Below the pieces are notes generated by a model, which saw only the letters and a program-made list of their open reading frames with translations, was not told the DNA's origin and searched no databases. Position numbers and translations under genes: made by a program. A DNA stretch of 36,391 nt. It comes from an uncultured Bacteroidia bacterium (GTDB taxonomy: Bacteria; Bacteroidota; Bacteroidia; Bacteroidales; Prolixibacteraceae). Positions 15,680-24,705 of the stretch are shown one piece after another. The stretch lies in NCBI GenBank assembly GCA_903905505.1, contig CAIVGL010000031.1:1-36391 (forward strand), in the 5' to 3' direction. Every line of letters begins with the position of its first letter. Position 1 is the first letter of the stretch.

Positions 15680-16906
15680 TTGAACCTGTCTTTTTACATA
15701 GCAAAAAGATATCTCTTTGCTAAAAAGAGAGCTAACCTGATCAATGTCATCTCTGCCATCTCTGCTGCAGGCATGGCCATTGGAACGATGGGTTTAATTA
15801 TTGGCTTGTCAGGATTTAATGGTTTTGACGGTTTGATAAAGTCTTTGTTTTCCTCTTTCGATGCTGATTTAAGGATAACCCTTGCAGAAGGGAAGAGTTT
15901 TGAGGTGAGTAATCAATCTTTTGAAACAATCCGTAAGTTGCCAGATGTCGCGTATTTTTCGGAGATTATCGAAGAAAATGCCCTGCTTAGATATGAATCT
16001 CGACAGGTTTTAGCGACGATAAAGGGGGTGAGTGATGTGTATGCCCAAATGACTGGACTCGACACCATGCTTGTTGAGGGGAAGTTTAAACTCAAGGAAA
16101 ACGACAATTCATTTGCCGTTATGGGACAGGGAGTGGCGTATGCTCTATCGGCGGGTATTAAAGGTGTTAATCCGATTAGTCTTTATGTTCCTCAAAAAGG
16201 GAGGAAGTCAGCCCTATCGCTTGAAGATAATTTTAATCAAGCGACGATATTTCCTGCCGCCATATTTTCGGTTCAGCAAGAATTAGATTCAAAATATGTG
16301 CTGGTTCCAATCTCATTTGCACGTCATCTTTTTGAGATGGGAGATAAGGTTAATGCGGTTGAGATCAAGTTAAAATCGGGGGTAAGTAGTGCTGAAGCGC
16401 AGAAAAGAATTTCAGCTCTTCTGGGTCCTGGGTTTATTGTAAAAAATAGATATGAGCAGCATGAATACTTGTATAAGACCATGCAGGGAGAGAAATATGC
16501 TGTTTATCTAATTTTAATTCTGATCTTAATTATTGCCTCCTTTAATATTGTTGGATCGTTAACCATGTTAATTCTAGACAAGAAAGAGGATATCTCTATT
16601 TTGCAGAGTATGGGTGCCGATAAGAGCCTAATTCGAAATATCTTTCTCTTTGAAGGGTGGTCAGTCTCTTTGATTGGTGCTTTGGCGGGAACGATATTCG
16701 GGCTGGCAATTTGTCAAGCACAGATCTCTTATGGGTTTGTAAAATTGCAAGGGGGCGGTTCTTTTATAATTGATGCTTACCCGATGCAGATTATCCCCCT
16801 TGATATCTTGCTTGTATTTTGTTCGGTTGTTTTAATTGGCTTTTTTGCCGCCTGGTTGCCAGTTAAATATATCTCAGATCGTTTTTTAATCGAAGAGCGA
16901 GATTGA
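15680..16906 (+). CDS. LolC/LolE-like FtsX/MacB-family ABC transporter permease
   Basis: The 408-residue protein has one N-terminal membrane helix (about 20-47, preceded by IAKRYLFAKKRANLINVIS), a large periplasmic MacB-like domain and three C-terminal helices at about 273-300, 320-345 and 372-398 (FtsX domain). This is the LolC/LolE topology for extracting lipoproteins from the inner membrane. The start codon is TTG at 15680. The family's usual first residues (MNLSFYIAKRYL) begin exactly there and no in-frame ATG is near. No ATPase gene is adjacent, so a LolD partner would have to be encoded elsewhere. Confidence 0.87.
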   Translation: MNLSFYIAKRYLFAKKRANLINVISAISAAGMAIGTMGLIIGLSGFNGFDGLIKSLFSSFDADLRITLAEGKSFEVSNQSFETIRKLPDVAYFSEIIEENALLRYESRQVLATIKGVSDVYAQMTGLDTMLVEGKFKLKENDNSFAVMGQGVAYALSAGIKGVNPISLYVPQKGRKSALSLEDNFNQATIFPAAIFSVQQELDSKYVLVPISFARHLFEMGDKVNAVEIKLKSGVSSAEAQKRISALLGPGFIVKNRYEQHEYLYKTMQGEKYAVYLILILILIIASFNIVGSLTMLILDKKEDISILQSMGADKSLIRNIFLFEGWSVSLIGALAGTIFGLAICQAQISYGFVKLQGGGSFIIDAYPMQIIPLDILLVFCSVVLIGFFAAWLPVKYISDRFLIEERD

Positions 16907-16916
16907 AATACCTTAC

Positions 16917-16940
16917 AACTTGTGTCTCACAAGTTTATTT
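16917..16940 (+). terminator. Intrinsic terminator of the rbfA operon
   Basis: AACTTGTG, loop TCT and CACAAGTT form a perfect 8-bp stem (16917-16935), followed by TATTT, 10 bases after the permease stop. Confidence 0.7.
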
Positions 16941-17058
16941 AAAGTGGGTTATTTAATTCATTGAATTGAAATCCAATCCCTCTTACTGTCTCTAGGAATT
17001 CTCCTTCTATATACTCGGCGAGTTTTTTTCGCTTAAAATTTTCTGTTTGAAAGGGTGT
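16939..17058 (-). pseudogene. Relic of an OmpR/PhoB-type response-regulator C-terminus
   Basis: Directly after the metG stop, in the same frame on the minus strand, 39 sense codons run to a TAA at 16941-16939. The last 27 or so residues contain RKKLAEY and LETVRGIGFQFNE. This matches the final helix and wing hairpin of the winged-helix DNA-binding domain in OmpR/PhoB response regulators, where (I/L)xTVRGxGYxF is the hallmark. Everything upstream of RKKL is gone, including receiver and recognition helix. It is either a decayed gene end left by a deletion next to metG or, less likely, a lost extension of metG. No start codon or promoter is present. Confidence 0.45.
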
Positions 17059-19092
17059 TTAGCGCACTTCAGATCCTTCTTTCGTCTTATTTGGTGTGGT
17101 GACAAATTCTAGCGATCCATCTGGATTCTCAGCCATTAAGATCATCCCTTGCGATTCAATTCCTCGTAATTCTTTAGGCGCTAAATTGATTAAGATCGAG
17201 ACTTGCTGTCCAATAATTTTCTCTGGTTCGAAATATTCTGCAATACCTGATACAACGGTTCGTTTATCAAGGCCAGTATCAATGGTCAACTTTAATAGTT
17301 TTTTTGTTTTGGCTACTTTTTCGGCAGCGATAATGGTTCCAATACGAATATCTAGCTTTGCAAAATCTTCGTATTCAATATTGGACTTCGCTGGATTGGT
17401 CATAGCTTCTTCAAGTTCATTTGTTTTCTTGGTTGCTAGCAGTTTATCTACCTGGGCTTGGATGGCATCATCCTCTATTTTTTCAAATAATAGTTCAGGG
17501 GTATTGATCTTATGCCCTGCATTTATTAGGTCTGTGCGTCCAAGTTCGCTCCAATTTAATGGACTAAGATTTAAGAATCCACGAAGCTTATTGGTCGTAA
17601 AAGGCAAGAAAGGTTCAAAGACGATCGTTAGATTAGCAGTAATCTGAAGAGCCGTATGCATAATCGTTTTTACGCGCTCTGGATCCGTCTTGACGACTTT
17701 CCAGGGCTCCATATCGGCCAAATATTTATTCCCCAAACGAGCCATGTCCATCGCATTTTTTAACGCTTCCCGAAAGTGATATGTCTCAATGGCACGGGTT
17801 ACAGCTCCTTTGAGCGTTTTAATCTCTGCTAAAGTTTGAGTGTCATAGTCTGTTAATTCTCCTTTTTCAGGGACTATGCCATCATAATATTTTTCGGTAA
17901 GGACTAATGCTCTATTGACAAAGTTGCCAAATATGGCTACTAGTTCGCTATTATTTCTAGTCTGAAAATCTTTCCACGTAAAGTCGTTGTCTTTGGTCTC
18001 AGGAGCATTGGCTGTTAGTGTATATTTCAACACATCTTCCTTCCCTGGAAAATCAAGGAGATACTCATGTAGCCATACAGCCCAATTGCGTGAAGTAGAG
18101 ATTTTATCCCCTTCGAGATTAAGAAATTCATTGGCAGGTACATTTTCAGGTAAGATATAAGACCCTTCTGCCTTTAATACTGCAGGGAAGATGATACAGT
18201 GAAACACGATATTGTCTTTCCCAATAAAATGGACCATCTTGGTGTCTGAATCTTTCCACCATTTTTCCCAGTCGGGGGTCCATTCTTTGGTTGCTGAGAT
18301 ATATCCAATAGGGGCATCAAACCAAACATAAAGGACTTTCCCCTCAGCACCTTCAACAGGAACAGGTATTCCCCAGTCAAGGTCGCGGGTGACGGCTCTT
18401 GGATTTAAACCTCCATCGATCCATGATTTACATTGACCATAGACATTGGGTTTCCACTCTTTGTGATTTTCCAAGATCCACTCGCGAAGCCAAGGTTCGT
18501 ATTGATCCAGTGGAAGAAACCAGTGCTTTGTCTGCTTCATAAGTGGCTTATTGCCGCTAAGAACAGATTTGGGATCTATGAGGTCGGTGGCATTAAGCGT
18601 GCTGCCACAGCTTTCGCATTGATCACCATATGCTTTTTCATAGTTGCATCTAGGACAAGTACCTGTGATGTAACGATCGGCTAGAAATTGATTTGCTTCT
18701 TGATCGTAAAACTGTTCGGAGGTCTGTTCGATGAATGCACCTTTATCGTATAATGTTCTGAATATCTCAGATGCTGTTTCGTGGTGAACTTTCGAGCTAG
18801 TACGGGAATAAACGTCAAAAGATATTCCGAATTTCTCGAAAGAATCTTTGATCATTCCATGGTATTTATCGACAACATCTTGTGGGGAAACGCCCTCTTT
18901 TTTTGCTTTTAGTGTTATGGGAACGCCATGCTCATCAGACCCTCCGATAAATGCGACCTCTTCTCCATTTAAGCGAAGAAAACGGGCATAGATATCGGCA
19001 GGAACATAGACCCCTGCCAGATGACCAATATGTACTGGACCATTCGCATAAGGTAATGCCGAGGTAATTAACGTTCTTTTAAAATGCTTCAT
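17059..19092 (-). CDS. metG: Methionyl-tRNA synthetase
   Basis: A 677-residue class I synthetase with the HIGH motif at 21-24 ([11 protein letters not shown]) and a zinc-binding knuckle with Cys146, Cys149, Cys159 and Cys162 (CPRC and CESC). The KMSKS-equivalent is KISTS at 330-334, followed by the anticodon-binding helical domain. From about 575 to the end there is an EMAP/Trbp111-type tRNA-binding domain ([17 protein letters not shown], then [15 protein letters not shown]), which usually drives dimerisation. It charges initiator and elongator tRNA-Met. The gene is monocistronic with a good promoter. Behind its stop the frame continues into a response-regulator-like relic. Confidence 0.97.
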   Translation of the reverse strand: MKHFKRTLITSALPYANGPVHIGHLAGVYVPADIYARFLRLNGEEVAFIGGSDEHGVPITLKAKKEGVSPQDVVDKYHGMIKDSFEKFGISFDVYSRTSSKVHHETASEIFRTLYDKGAFIEQTSEQFYDQEANQFLADRYITGTCPRCNYEKAYGDQCESCGSTLNATDLIDPKSVLSGNKPLMKQTKHWFLPLDQYEPWLREWILENHKEWKPNVYGQCKSWIDGGLNPRAVTRDLDWGIPVPVEGAEGKVLYVWFDAPIGYISATKEWTPDWEKWWKDSDTKMVHFIGKDNIVFHCIIFPAVLKAEGSYILPENVPANEFLNLEGDKISTSRNWAVWLHEYLLDFPGKEDVLKYTLTANAPETKDNDFTWKDFQTRNNSELVAIFGNFVNRALVLTEKYYDGIVPEKGELTDYDTQTLAEIKTLKGAVTRAIETYHFREALKNAMDMARLGNKYLADMEPWKVVKTDPERVKTIMHTALQITANLTIVFEPFLPFTTNKLRGFLNLSPLNWSELGRTDLINAGHKINTPELLFEKIEDDAIQAQVDKLLATKKTNELEEAMTNPAKSNIEYEDFAKLDIRIGTIIAAEKVAKTKKLLKLTIDTGLDKRTVVSGIAEYFEPEKIIGQQVSILINLAPKELRGIESQGMILMAENPDGSLEFVTTPNKTKEGSEVR

Positions 19093-19134
19093 TAAATTGA
19101 ATCTAAATTAGGGGATATCCCTATAATTATGGCA

Positions 19135-19165
19135 CAAAGATAATACTATCAAACACAAGTATCAA
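19135..19165 (-). promoter_or_regulatory. Promoter of metG
   Basis: On the minus strand TTG (19165-19163), a 20-nt spacer and TATCTTTG (19142-19135) match the Bacteroidota consensus. The leader would be about 35 nt and contains the palindrome GGGATATCCC (19112-19121). Confidence 0.65.
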
Positions 19166-19176
19166 AAAACATTTCA

Positions 19177-19184
19177 TACCTTTG
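19177..19184 (+). promoter_or_regulatory. Candidate -7 element of the ThuA-DUF6807 gene
   Basis: TACCTTTG fits TAnnTTTG. It would give a leader of about 45 nt. It is back to back with the metG -33 element, and no TTG is seen at the expected distance. Confidence 0.4.
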
Positions 19185-19236
19185 AAGGAGACAGAGTAAG
19201 GCCAAGGTTTTGAACGAAATTTAATCCCGTTTCCTT

Positions 19237-20949
19237 ATGTATAGCAGATTCAATCTGAATCGTTTTGCTGAAATTCTTTTACTCCTATTTTGTAATTTCA
19301 TTTTAGCGTATTCCTCGACAGCAAATGACTTTTCCTCGGTAAACTCTAAAGAGAGCTATATTCGTGTGCTCGTACTTAGCGGTCAGAATAATCACGAATG
19401 GCATAAGACTACGCCTGCTATTGTGCGCATTTTACAAGATTCAAAACTTGCGACTGTCTCCTTAACCGAAAAGCCCGACACCCTTACTTATGCCTCTTTA
19501 AGTCGATATAATTTAGTCGTTAGCAATTGGAATGCTTGGCCCGACACCAGCTCCCGACTCTCTTCTAAATGGGAGAACGATCTACTTCGGTATGTTAAGG
19601 AGGGAGGTGGGTTTATCGCTTTTCACGCTGGCGCAAGCTCGTTTTATTCTTGGCAAGACTATCACGATCTTGGCATTGGCAGATGGGGCAGAGCAACGAA
19701 GCATGGGCCACGTACGAAAGGATACGTTTTAAGTTTAGATCAGTATCACCCGATTACTAAAGGAGTAGCTAACTTTTATTTGATGGATGAGATCTGGGAA
19801 AAGACGGATATCTCTTCTAAGGCGACTGTATTAGGGATGGTCAAGGCGACAAGTGAGAAGGATGGACATTCAATTTTGGAGCCAGCTATTTTTGTGGGTC
19901 AAATGGGGAAAGGGAGGTGTTTTTACACGGCATTTGGCCATGATGAACGTGCGCTGCTAAACTCAGGATTGAAAACTTTATTGCTTCGGGCTGCTCAATG
20001 GTGTGCGGGAAGAGATGTGACTGGGGAGATCCCCACCGATTTACAGATAAAGCAAGAAACAGCTGATTCGAAATTGAGGTGGACTAAGACAGATACCACC
20101 CTTGCTTTAATCAATCATTCGGAAACGGTCTGGCAATTTAATTTTAATAATCGCTTTGGAAAACCTTATTTCCATCCTTTAATGGCGAACCAGACTGCCC
20201 TAACATGTGTTTCTCCAGTCGATCATCCATGGCATTTGGGATTCTGGTTTTCGTGGAAATATATCAATGGAGTTAATTATTGGGAATACGATAAGAAATT
20301 TAACACCTCTAAGAACGGCTATCAAGCAGAGGGTTCAACGGTTATCACCCATATCAAGCAGAAGTTGAATCGCGATTTTACGGCAGATATTCAACTTGAT
20401 ATTCGTTATCATCCGCATGATGGGAAAGATGTAATGACCGAAGATCGCCGTTTTTTTATCTCTAAGCCAATGTCAGACGGTCGGTATTATATCGATGAAA
20501 GTCATGTTTTTACTGCGTTAGAGGATCATATTTTGCTCGATAGAACTCCATTGCAAGGCGAACCGCACGGTCAATCATGGGGCGGATATGCAGGAGTATC
20601 GGCTCGGTTTAACCAGGATTTAACCGCTCCTGAAATTTCTGCTTCATCAGATAGTCTGCATCTAAACAAAAGTAATTGGATGTATATGGGTTTTAACAAT
20701 GTTATTGGGAAAAAGGTTGGAATGTTAATTCTTACAGATCCAAAATTTTCGACCTCATCTACAAGTTGGTATGTTATTCGTGATCCTCAAATCCCATTTT
20801 ATTACTACAGCCCTGCGGCATTATTTGACCACTCTTTAGAGTTGCAAAAGGGAGAGAAGCTTAACCTTAAATATCGAATTTGGATTTTGCCTGGGCTAAT
20901 TTCAAAAGATGACTTTCAAGAAAAATATCTAAACTATATCCATCATTAA
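19237..20949 (+). CDS. Exported ThuA domain - DUF6807 (PmoA-like) fusion protein
   Basis: A 570-residue protein with an N-terminal signal segment (about 10-30, LLLLFCNFILAYSSTA). The ThuA domain spans about 42-262, with LSGQNNHEWHKTTP at 48-61 and GGGFIAFHAGASSF at 123-136, matching the ThuA lipoprotein of the first locus in the same places. From about 285 to 568 a second domain of the DUF6807 family (annotated PmoA-like in databases) follows, with DHPWHLGFWF at 329-338, NGVNYWEYD, then WGGYAGVSARF and YYYSPAALFDHSLEL. DUF6807 has no established activity that I can name with confidence. Its His-rich beta fold resembles carbohydrate-acting proteins. The exported Gfo/Idh gene starts 11 bases later, so the two are probably co-transcribed and act on the same sugar. 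Confidence 0.85.
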   Translation: MYSRFNLNRFAEILLLLFCNFILAYSSTANDFSSVNSKESYIRVLVLSGQNNHEWHKTTPAIVRILQDSKLATVSLTEKPDTLTYASLSRYNLVVSNWNAWPDTSSRLSSKWENDLLRYVKEGGGFIAFHAGASSFYSWQDYHDLGIGRWGRATKHGPRTKGYVLSLDQYHPITKGVANFYLMDEIWEKTDISSKATVLGMVKATSEKDGHSILEPAIFVGQMGKGRCFYTAFGHDERALLNSGLKTLLLRAAQWCAGRDVTGEIPTDLQIKQETADSKLRWTKTDTTLALINHSETVWQFNFNNRFGKPYFHPLMANQTALTCVSPVDHPWHLGFWFSWKYINGVNYWEYDKKFNTSKNGYQAEGSTVITHIKQKLNRDFTADIQLDIRYHPHDGKDVMTEDRRFFISKPMSDGRYYIDESHVFTALEDHILLDRTPLQGEPHGQSWGGYAGVSARFNQDLTAPEISASSDSLHLNKSNWMYMGFNNVIGKKVGMLILTDPKFSTSSTSWYVIRDPQIPFYYYSPAALFDHSLELQKGEKLNLKYRIWILPGLISKDDFQEKYLNYIHH

Positions 20950-20960
20950 AACTAACCATT

Positions 20961-22337
20961 ATGGAGAACAAGAAGACGTTGCTTAAAGAGATTTCTCGTA
21001 GGGATTTTGTAATGCGTTCGGCAAAAGGGCTTTTAGGAGCTGCAGTCTTGCCGACTGTTTTAGGATCATGCTCGAATTGGAAAGGAGCAAATGATCGAGT
21101 TGTTGTCGGCCATATTGGTGTTGGTTCTCGTGGTTATGGCGAGCTTATGAGCTATTTCCTCCCTCTTAAAGAGGTTATGAATAGAGCCGTCTGCGATACG
21201 TTTAAAGATCGGCGAGAATTTGCAGCCCAAAAGATTAATCAATTTTATAAGGAGACGAACTTTACTTCTGATAAATGTATCTCTTTCTTGGATATGGATG
21301 AGTTGATTGCTCGCAAGGATATTGATGCAGTACATATTGTTACGCCTGATCATTGGCATGTGCTTGCTGCCATTAAAGCGGCAAGAGCGGGCAAACATAT
21401 TATGCTTGCTAAACCACTTGGATTGAGCTATGCACAGAATGTTGTTCTTGCCAAAGAGCTTAAGGATAATAACGTGAAGTTTCATTACGGCACTCAGCAA
21501 CGTTCATTCGAACATATGCAACTTGGATATGATTTAATTCGGAGTGGTGCCATTGGAGAGATCAGTCATGTTGATGTTTGGGCACCAGGAAAGAATGATG
21601 TCCCCTCCCCAGGGTGTAATGAAGTTCCAGTACCAGCTGATTTCGATTTTAATCGCTGGAGTGGTCCTGCGCCATTGCATCCTTATTGCCCTGATCGGGT
21701 TACCAACAATAGCTCATGGTTTACCAACGACTATAGCATTGGATTTTTAGCAGGCTGGGGCGCTCATCCCTTGGATATCTTGGTCTGGATCTTAAAAGAG
21801 AAAGTTGATGGGATTTACTCATGCCAAGGAAATGGGGAGTTTTGGCCTGCAGGTGGATTGTATAATAATATTCTTTCTTGGGATGTGAATTGCAACTATG
21901 AAAATGGGTTGGAGGTTCATTTTGTAAGTAGCGATGTGGCTTCTAAAAATATGCTTAATCATCGCACGATTAAGGAATCTAACGGGACCACATTTTATGG
22001 CACCAAAGGGTGGATCTCGCTTAGTCGTTCTTCGGTTCAGTCGAATATTCCAGAGATTGACCATAAGCTTAACAACTTCGCTAGGAATAAAAATGGGACA
22101 ATAAACAGCGAAAACAATATGATGGGCCGTCGATTTATATCCGTCATACAGGAGAAAGAACCTGAGTTGTGTCCTCTTGATGAAGCTGTAATATCTGATA
22201 CGATTAGTCATATGGGCGATATCGCTATTCGTACTGGGCGAAAAGTCACCTGGAATCCAAAATCTGGAGAGGTAGTTGGCGACTTAGAGGCGAATAAATT
22301 GTATCACCGGGAGATGAGGACTCCTTTTACGACGTGA
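20961..22337 (+). CDS. Tat-exported Gfo/Idh/MocA family oxidoreductase with AKP in place of EKP
   Basis: A 458-residue protein with a twin-arginine leader (SRRDFVMRS, 12-20), possible lipidation at Cys37 (GSCS), the Rossmann motif GHIGVGSRGYG at 50-60 and DHWHVLAA at 130-137. The conserved EKP appears as AKP (150-152, MLAKPLGLSY): the lysine is kept and the glutamate is lost. The C-terminal domain has SIGFLAGWGAHPLDILVW, with the His and Asp common at the active site. It belongs to the same broad subgroup as the interrupted protein in the first locus (both have PDHWH). It is paired with the ThuA-DUF6807 fusion. The stop lies 2 bp from the convergent yaaA stop. Confidence 0.88.
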   Translation: MENKKTLLKEISRRDFVMRSAKGLLGAAVLPTVLGSCSNWKGANDRVVVGHIGVGSRGYGELMSYFLPLKEVMNRAVCDTFKDRREFAAQKINQFYKETNFTSDKCISFLDMDELIARKDIDAVHIVTPDHWHVLAAIKAARAGKHIMLAKPLGLSYAQNVVLAKELKDNNVKFHYGTQQRSFEHMQLGYDLIRSGAIGEISHVDVWAPGKNDVPSPGCNEVPVPADFDFNRWSGPAPLHPYCPDRVTNNSSWFTNDYSIGFLAGWGAHPLDILVWILKEKVDGIYSCQGNGEFWPAGGLYNNILSWDVNCNYENGLEVHFVSSDVASKNMLNHRTIKESNGTTFYGTKGWISLSRSSVQSNIPEIDHKLNNFARNKNGTINSENNMMGRRFISVIQEKEPELCPLDEAVISDTISHMGDIAIRTGRKVTWNPKSGEVVGDLEANKLYHREMRTPFTT

Positions 22338-22339
22338 TC

Positions 22340-23107
22340 TTAACCTCTGGTAAATACGGGCTTCCCTTTTTGAGACAGATAGGGATTATAGCAATAACCA
22401 GCAAGGTCAAAGGTGTTGATCTCCTCTTCTTCCGTAATTTTATTTTGGAGAATATAACGGGTCATCAGTCCACGTGCTTTCTTTGCAAAGATGGTGACCA
22501 TTTTATAGGTTCCATTTTTGCCTTCGCGGAATTCGGGAGTGATGACCTCTGCCTTTAGCTTTTTTTGGTCCAGGACCTTAAAATATTCGACTGAGGCTAG
22601 ATTAACTAGCAAATTTGTATTTGTATGATCTAGATCTTCTCGGATTTGGGTGGTTATTTTTTGTTGCCAAAAAGGGTATAAATTCGGGTGGTTACCAACG
22701 TTGAAACTAGTACCCATCTCTAACCGATAAGGTCGAATTAAATCAAGCGGTCGGATCACACCATAAAGGCCCGAAAGGATTCGAAGCTGATCATTGCCCA
22801 TTTTTAAATCCTCGAGTGATAGCGTATCTGCATCAATTCCGTTATACACCTCTCCTCGAAAAGCAAAGATGGCAGGGTGAGAATTTCCTATGGAGAATTC
22901 TGGTCGCCAAGTATAAAATCGCTCTTGATTTAGTTGAGCTAACTTCGGACTAACATCCATCAATTCGATGAGTTGATCAACGGATAACTTTCGCAAGAGC
23001 TTGATCAGCAGTTCAGCCTCTTTGGGGAAAATTGGTTGTGCAAAATCTAGTGCAGGAATATGCCCATTTAACTCAAGTGTTTTCGATGGTGAGATTACAA
23101 TAAGCAT
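22340..23107 (-). CDS. yaaA: Peroxide stress protein YaaA (DUF328 family)
   Basis: The 255-residue protein begins MLIVISPSKTLE, the hallmark of the YaaA/DUF328 family, and contains DELLxx-type helices, LRILSGLYGVIRPLDLIRPYRLEMG and the C-terminal EFREGKNGTYKMVTIFAKKARG. In E. coli YaaA lowers intracellular free iron during peroxide stress and binds DNA. The length is standard. It follows the exported sugar isomerase by 29 bases on the same strand and may be read through from that gene's promoter. I see no separate promoter. Confidence 0.93.
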   Translation of the reverse strand: MLIVISPSKTLELNGHIPALDFAQPIFPKEAELLIKLLRKLSVDQLIELMDVSPKLAQLNQERFYTWRPEFSIGNSHPAIFAFRGEVYNGIDADTLSLEDLKMGNDQLRILSGLYGVIRPLDLIRPYRLEMGTSFNVGNHPNLYPFWQQKITTQIREDLDHTNTNLLVNLASVEYFKVLDQKKLKAEVITPEFREGKNGTYKMVTIFAKKARGLMTRYILQNKITEEEEINTFDLAGYCYNPYLSQKGKPVFTRG

Positions 23108-23136
23108 AGTTCCAAAAGCTTTATTCTAGCTTAGAA

Positions 23137-24042
23137 TTAGTACCCCCAGCCTTTCATCACATCGTAATCTTTCCGAACGCTCTCCATGGCTGACATATTC
23201 TGATACGATTCCTGTTCAACGATAAAGATGCTGGTATTTCCTTTTGCGCGACCAAGATCGATAATTTCTTTAACCGGAATAATTCCAGTTCCAAGAACCG
23301 CGCTCTCTAATTTCTCTGGTGTATTAACGGCGATTTCATCTTTGACGTGCATCAACTCGAATCGACCCGGGTACTGTGTTAGCACATCAATGGCCTTTGC
23401 CTCTGCGATAAACATATTGCCAATATCCAATTGCATAGAAACCAATTTTTGATCTGTTCGTTCCATAAATAGGTCGAATACTTTCTTGCCATTAAGCTTT
23501 AGAATGAATTCGAATGAGTGGTTATGGTAACCGAATTTCATTCCAGATTTACGACAAAGTTCTCCAGATAGATTAAACAGGTCTAAGAAATTGGCCATGG
23601 CGTCGTAACTCCCTCGAATAGTTTGGGGCATGGATGGACTGATCACATATTTTTGATTTAAGACTGCAGCATCCTCAATAGTATATTTCCACGCATCGGT
23701 GAAATCCTTTTTTATATAATCATAATGATCAACGCTCATTGCGGTATGACCGGCGACCATCTTAAGATCTAAATCATCAAGTATCTTCTTAAATTCTTTG
23801 GCATGATAACCATAGAATTTGCGGTCGACATAGTTGGCATGTTCAAGATGTTTATAGCCAATTTTTGCAAGTTGAGTGAGTGTTCCGATAGGATCAGCTC
23901 GCATATCATCCCGAACCGAGTATAGTTGGATGCCCAATGTTTTATTCTTTGCAGAGGTTGCAAAAGCTCCCTTAGAGAGCATTGAAGTGCCTGCAAGCAG
24001 CAAGGCACTATTTTTTAAAAAGGTCCGTCGGGAAGTTGTCAT
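23137..24042 (-). CDS. Tat-exported sugar phosphate isomerase/epimerase (xylose isomerase-like TIM barrel)
   Basis: Starting at the ATG at 24042 the protein has 301 residues and opens with a twin-arginine leader MTTSRRTFLKNSALLLAG. The open frame can be extended to a GTG at 24090, but that would place the promoter -7 element inside the coding region, so the ATG is chosen. The TIM barrel carries probable metal ligands: His in FGYHNHSFEF, Asp in MQLDIGNM, His in LMHVKDE and Glu in FIVEQES. Members interconvert or epimerise ketoses and related sugars, and exported versions occur next to Gfo/Idh enzymes. The exact substrate is unknown. Confidence 0.88.
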   Translation of the reverse strand: MTTSRRTFLKNSALLLAGTSMLSKGAFATSAKNKTLGIQLYSVRDDMRADPIGTLTQLAKIGYKHLEHANYVDRKFYGYHAKEFKKILDDLDLKMVAGHTAMSVDHYDYIKKDFTDAWKYTIEDAAVLNQKYVISPSMPQTIRGSYDAMANFLDLFNLSGELCRKSGMKFGYHNHSFEFILKLNGKKVFDLFMERTDQKLVSMQLDIGNMFIAEAKAIDVLTQYPGRFELMHVKDEIAVNTPEKLESAVLGTGIIPVKEIIDLGRAKGNTSIFIVEQESYQNMSAMESVRKDYDVMKGWGY

Positions 24043-24052
24043 AAGTGCTAGT

Positions 24053-24124
24053 TTTAGAATAAACAAATATAACTTTTCCTGTCTAATCACAAGGGGATAA
24101 AAAAGCTTATTTGTTTATTCTAAA
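24053..24124. repeat. 17-bp perfect inverted repeat enclosing the isomerase promoter
   Basis: TTTAGAATAAACAAATA (24053-24069) and TATTTGTTTATTCTAAA (24108-24124) are exact inverse complements separated by 38 bp. The left arm contains most of the -7 element and the spacer holds the -33 TTG. See the findings for interpretation. Confidence 0.85.
24064..24092 (-). promoter_or_regulatory. Promoter of the exported sugar isomerase
   Basis: On the minus strand TTG (24092-24090), an 18-nt spacer and TATATTTG (24071-24064) match the Bacteroidota consensus. The leader to the ATG at 24042 is about 15 nt. This placement decides the start codon of the isomerase. Confidence 0.65.
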
Positions 24125-24140
24125 TTAAGATGACTTTCAA

Positions 24141-24608
24141 TTAAATAAGAGCTGCAATTTTAGCGTTGCATGCCTTAATTAAATCTGAAGGCGATAGGCA
24201 AATTTGCATCCCCCGCATGCCTGCGCTGATATAGATTTTTTCCAATGCAAGTGCTGAATTATCTAGTAGAATTGGGAAAGGTTTTTTCAATCCCAATGGT
24301 GAGCAGCCGCCTCGAATATAACCGGTTAGTGGTTCTAAGTCTTTCATTTTTAACAGACCTACTTTTTTATTCGTACTCGCTAATGCGGCTTTCTTCAGAT
24401 CAATCTCTTCCGCGCCAGGCACAATACAAACCAGGTGTCCATGTTTATCGCTTTCTAAAACCAATGTTTTATAGACTAATTCGATCGGTATTCCCGCGGT
24501 TTGAGCCAAATGGACCGCACTTAAATCGGATTCGTCAACCTGATATTCTAGGAGCGTATAACCGATTTTAAGTTGATCTAAAATCCGCACAGCATTGGTT
24601 TTTCTCAT
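24141..24608 (-). CDS. ybaK: YbaK/EbsC-family Cys-tRNA(Pro) deacylase
   Basis: A 155-residue protein from the ATG at 24608 (MRKTNAVRILDQL). A TTG three codons upstream would also be in frame, but the family starts at the KTNAVRIL helix. The catalytic lysine lies in ELVYKTLVLE (K47), and RGGCSPLGLKKPFPILLD near the C-terminus is the characteristic substrate loop. The enzyme hydrolyses cysteine mischarged onto tRNA-Pro in the cytoplasm. It is a single-gene unit, the second tRNA proofreading deacylase in the window besides dtd. The inverted repeat at 24053-24124 lies directly behind it. Confidence 0.93.
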   Translation of the reverse strand: MRKTNAVRILDQLKIGYTLLEYQVDESDLSAVHLAQTAGIPIELVYKTLVLESDKHGHLVCIVPGAEEIDLKKAALASTNKKVGLLKMKDLEPLTGYIRGGCSPLGLKKPFPILLDNSALALEKIYISAGMRGMQICLSPSDLIKACNAKIAALI

Positions 24609-24705
24609 TAGCCTCAATCTTTTTTATTTATCAGAACGATGGTTGTAATTTTTGACAATCGTATACAGTGACTAATTTAGCTATAGATTTAAATAAAGGT
24701 GTGAT

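Noticed and set aside
16939-17058. Extension of metG by stop-codon read-through
   Set aside because: MetG already ends after a complete tRNA-binding domain, and the extra residues resemble a response-regulator wing, not a synthetase tail.
24043-24090. Longer isomerase starting at a GTG at 24090
   Set aside because: The extra 16 codons contain the -7 element and one arm of the inverted repeat. The twin-arginine leader starts naturally at the ATG at 24042.
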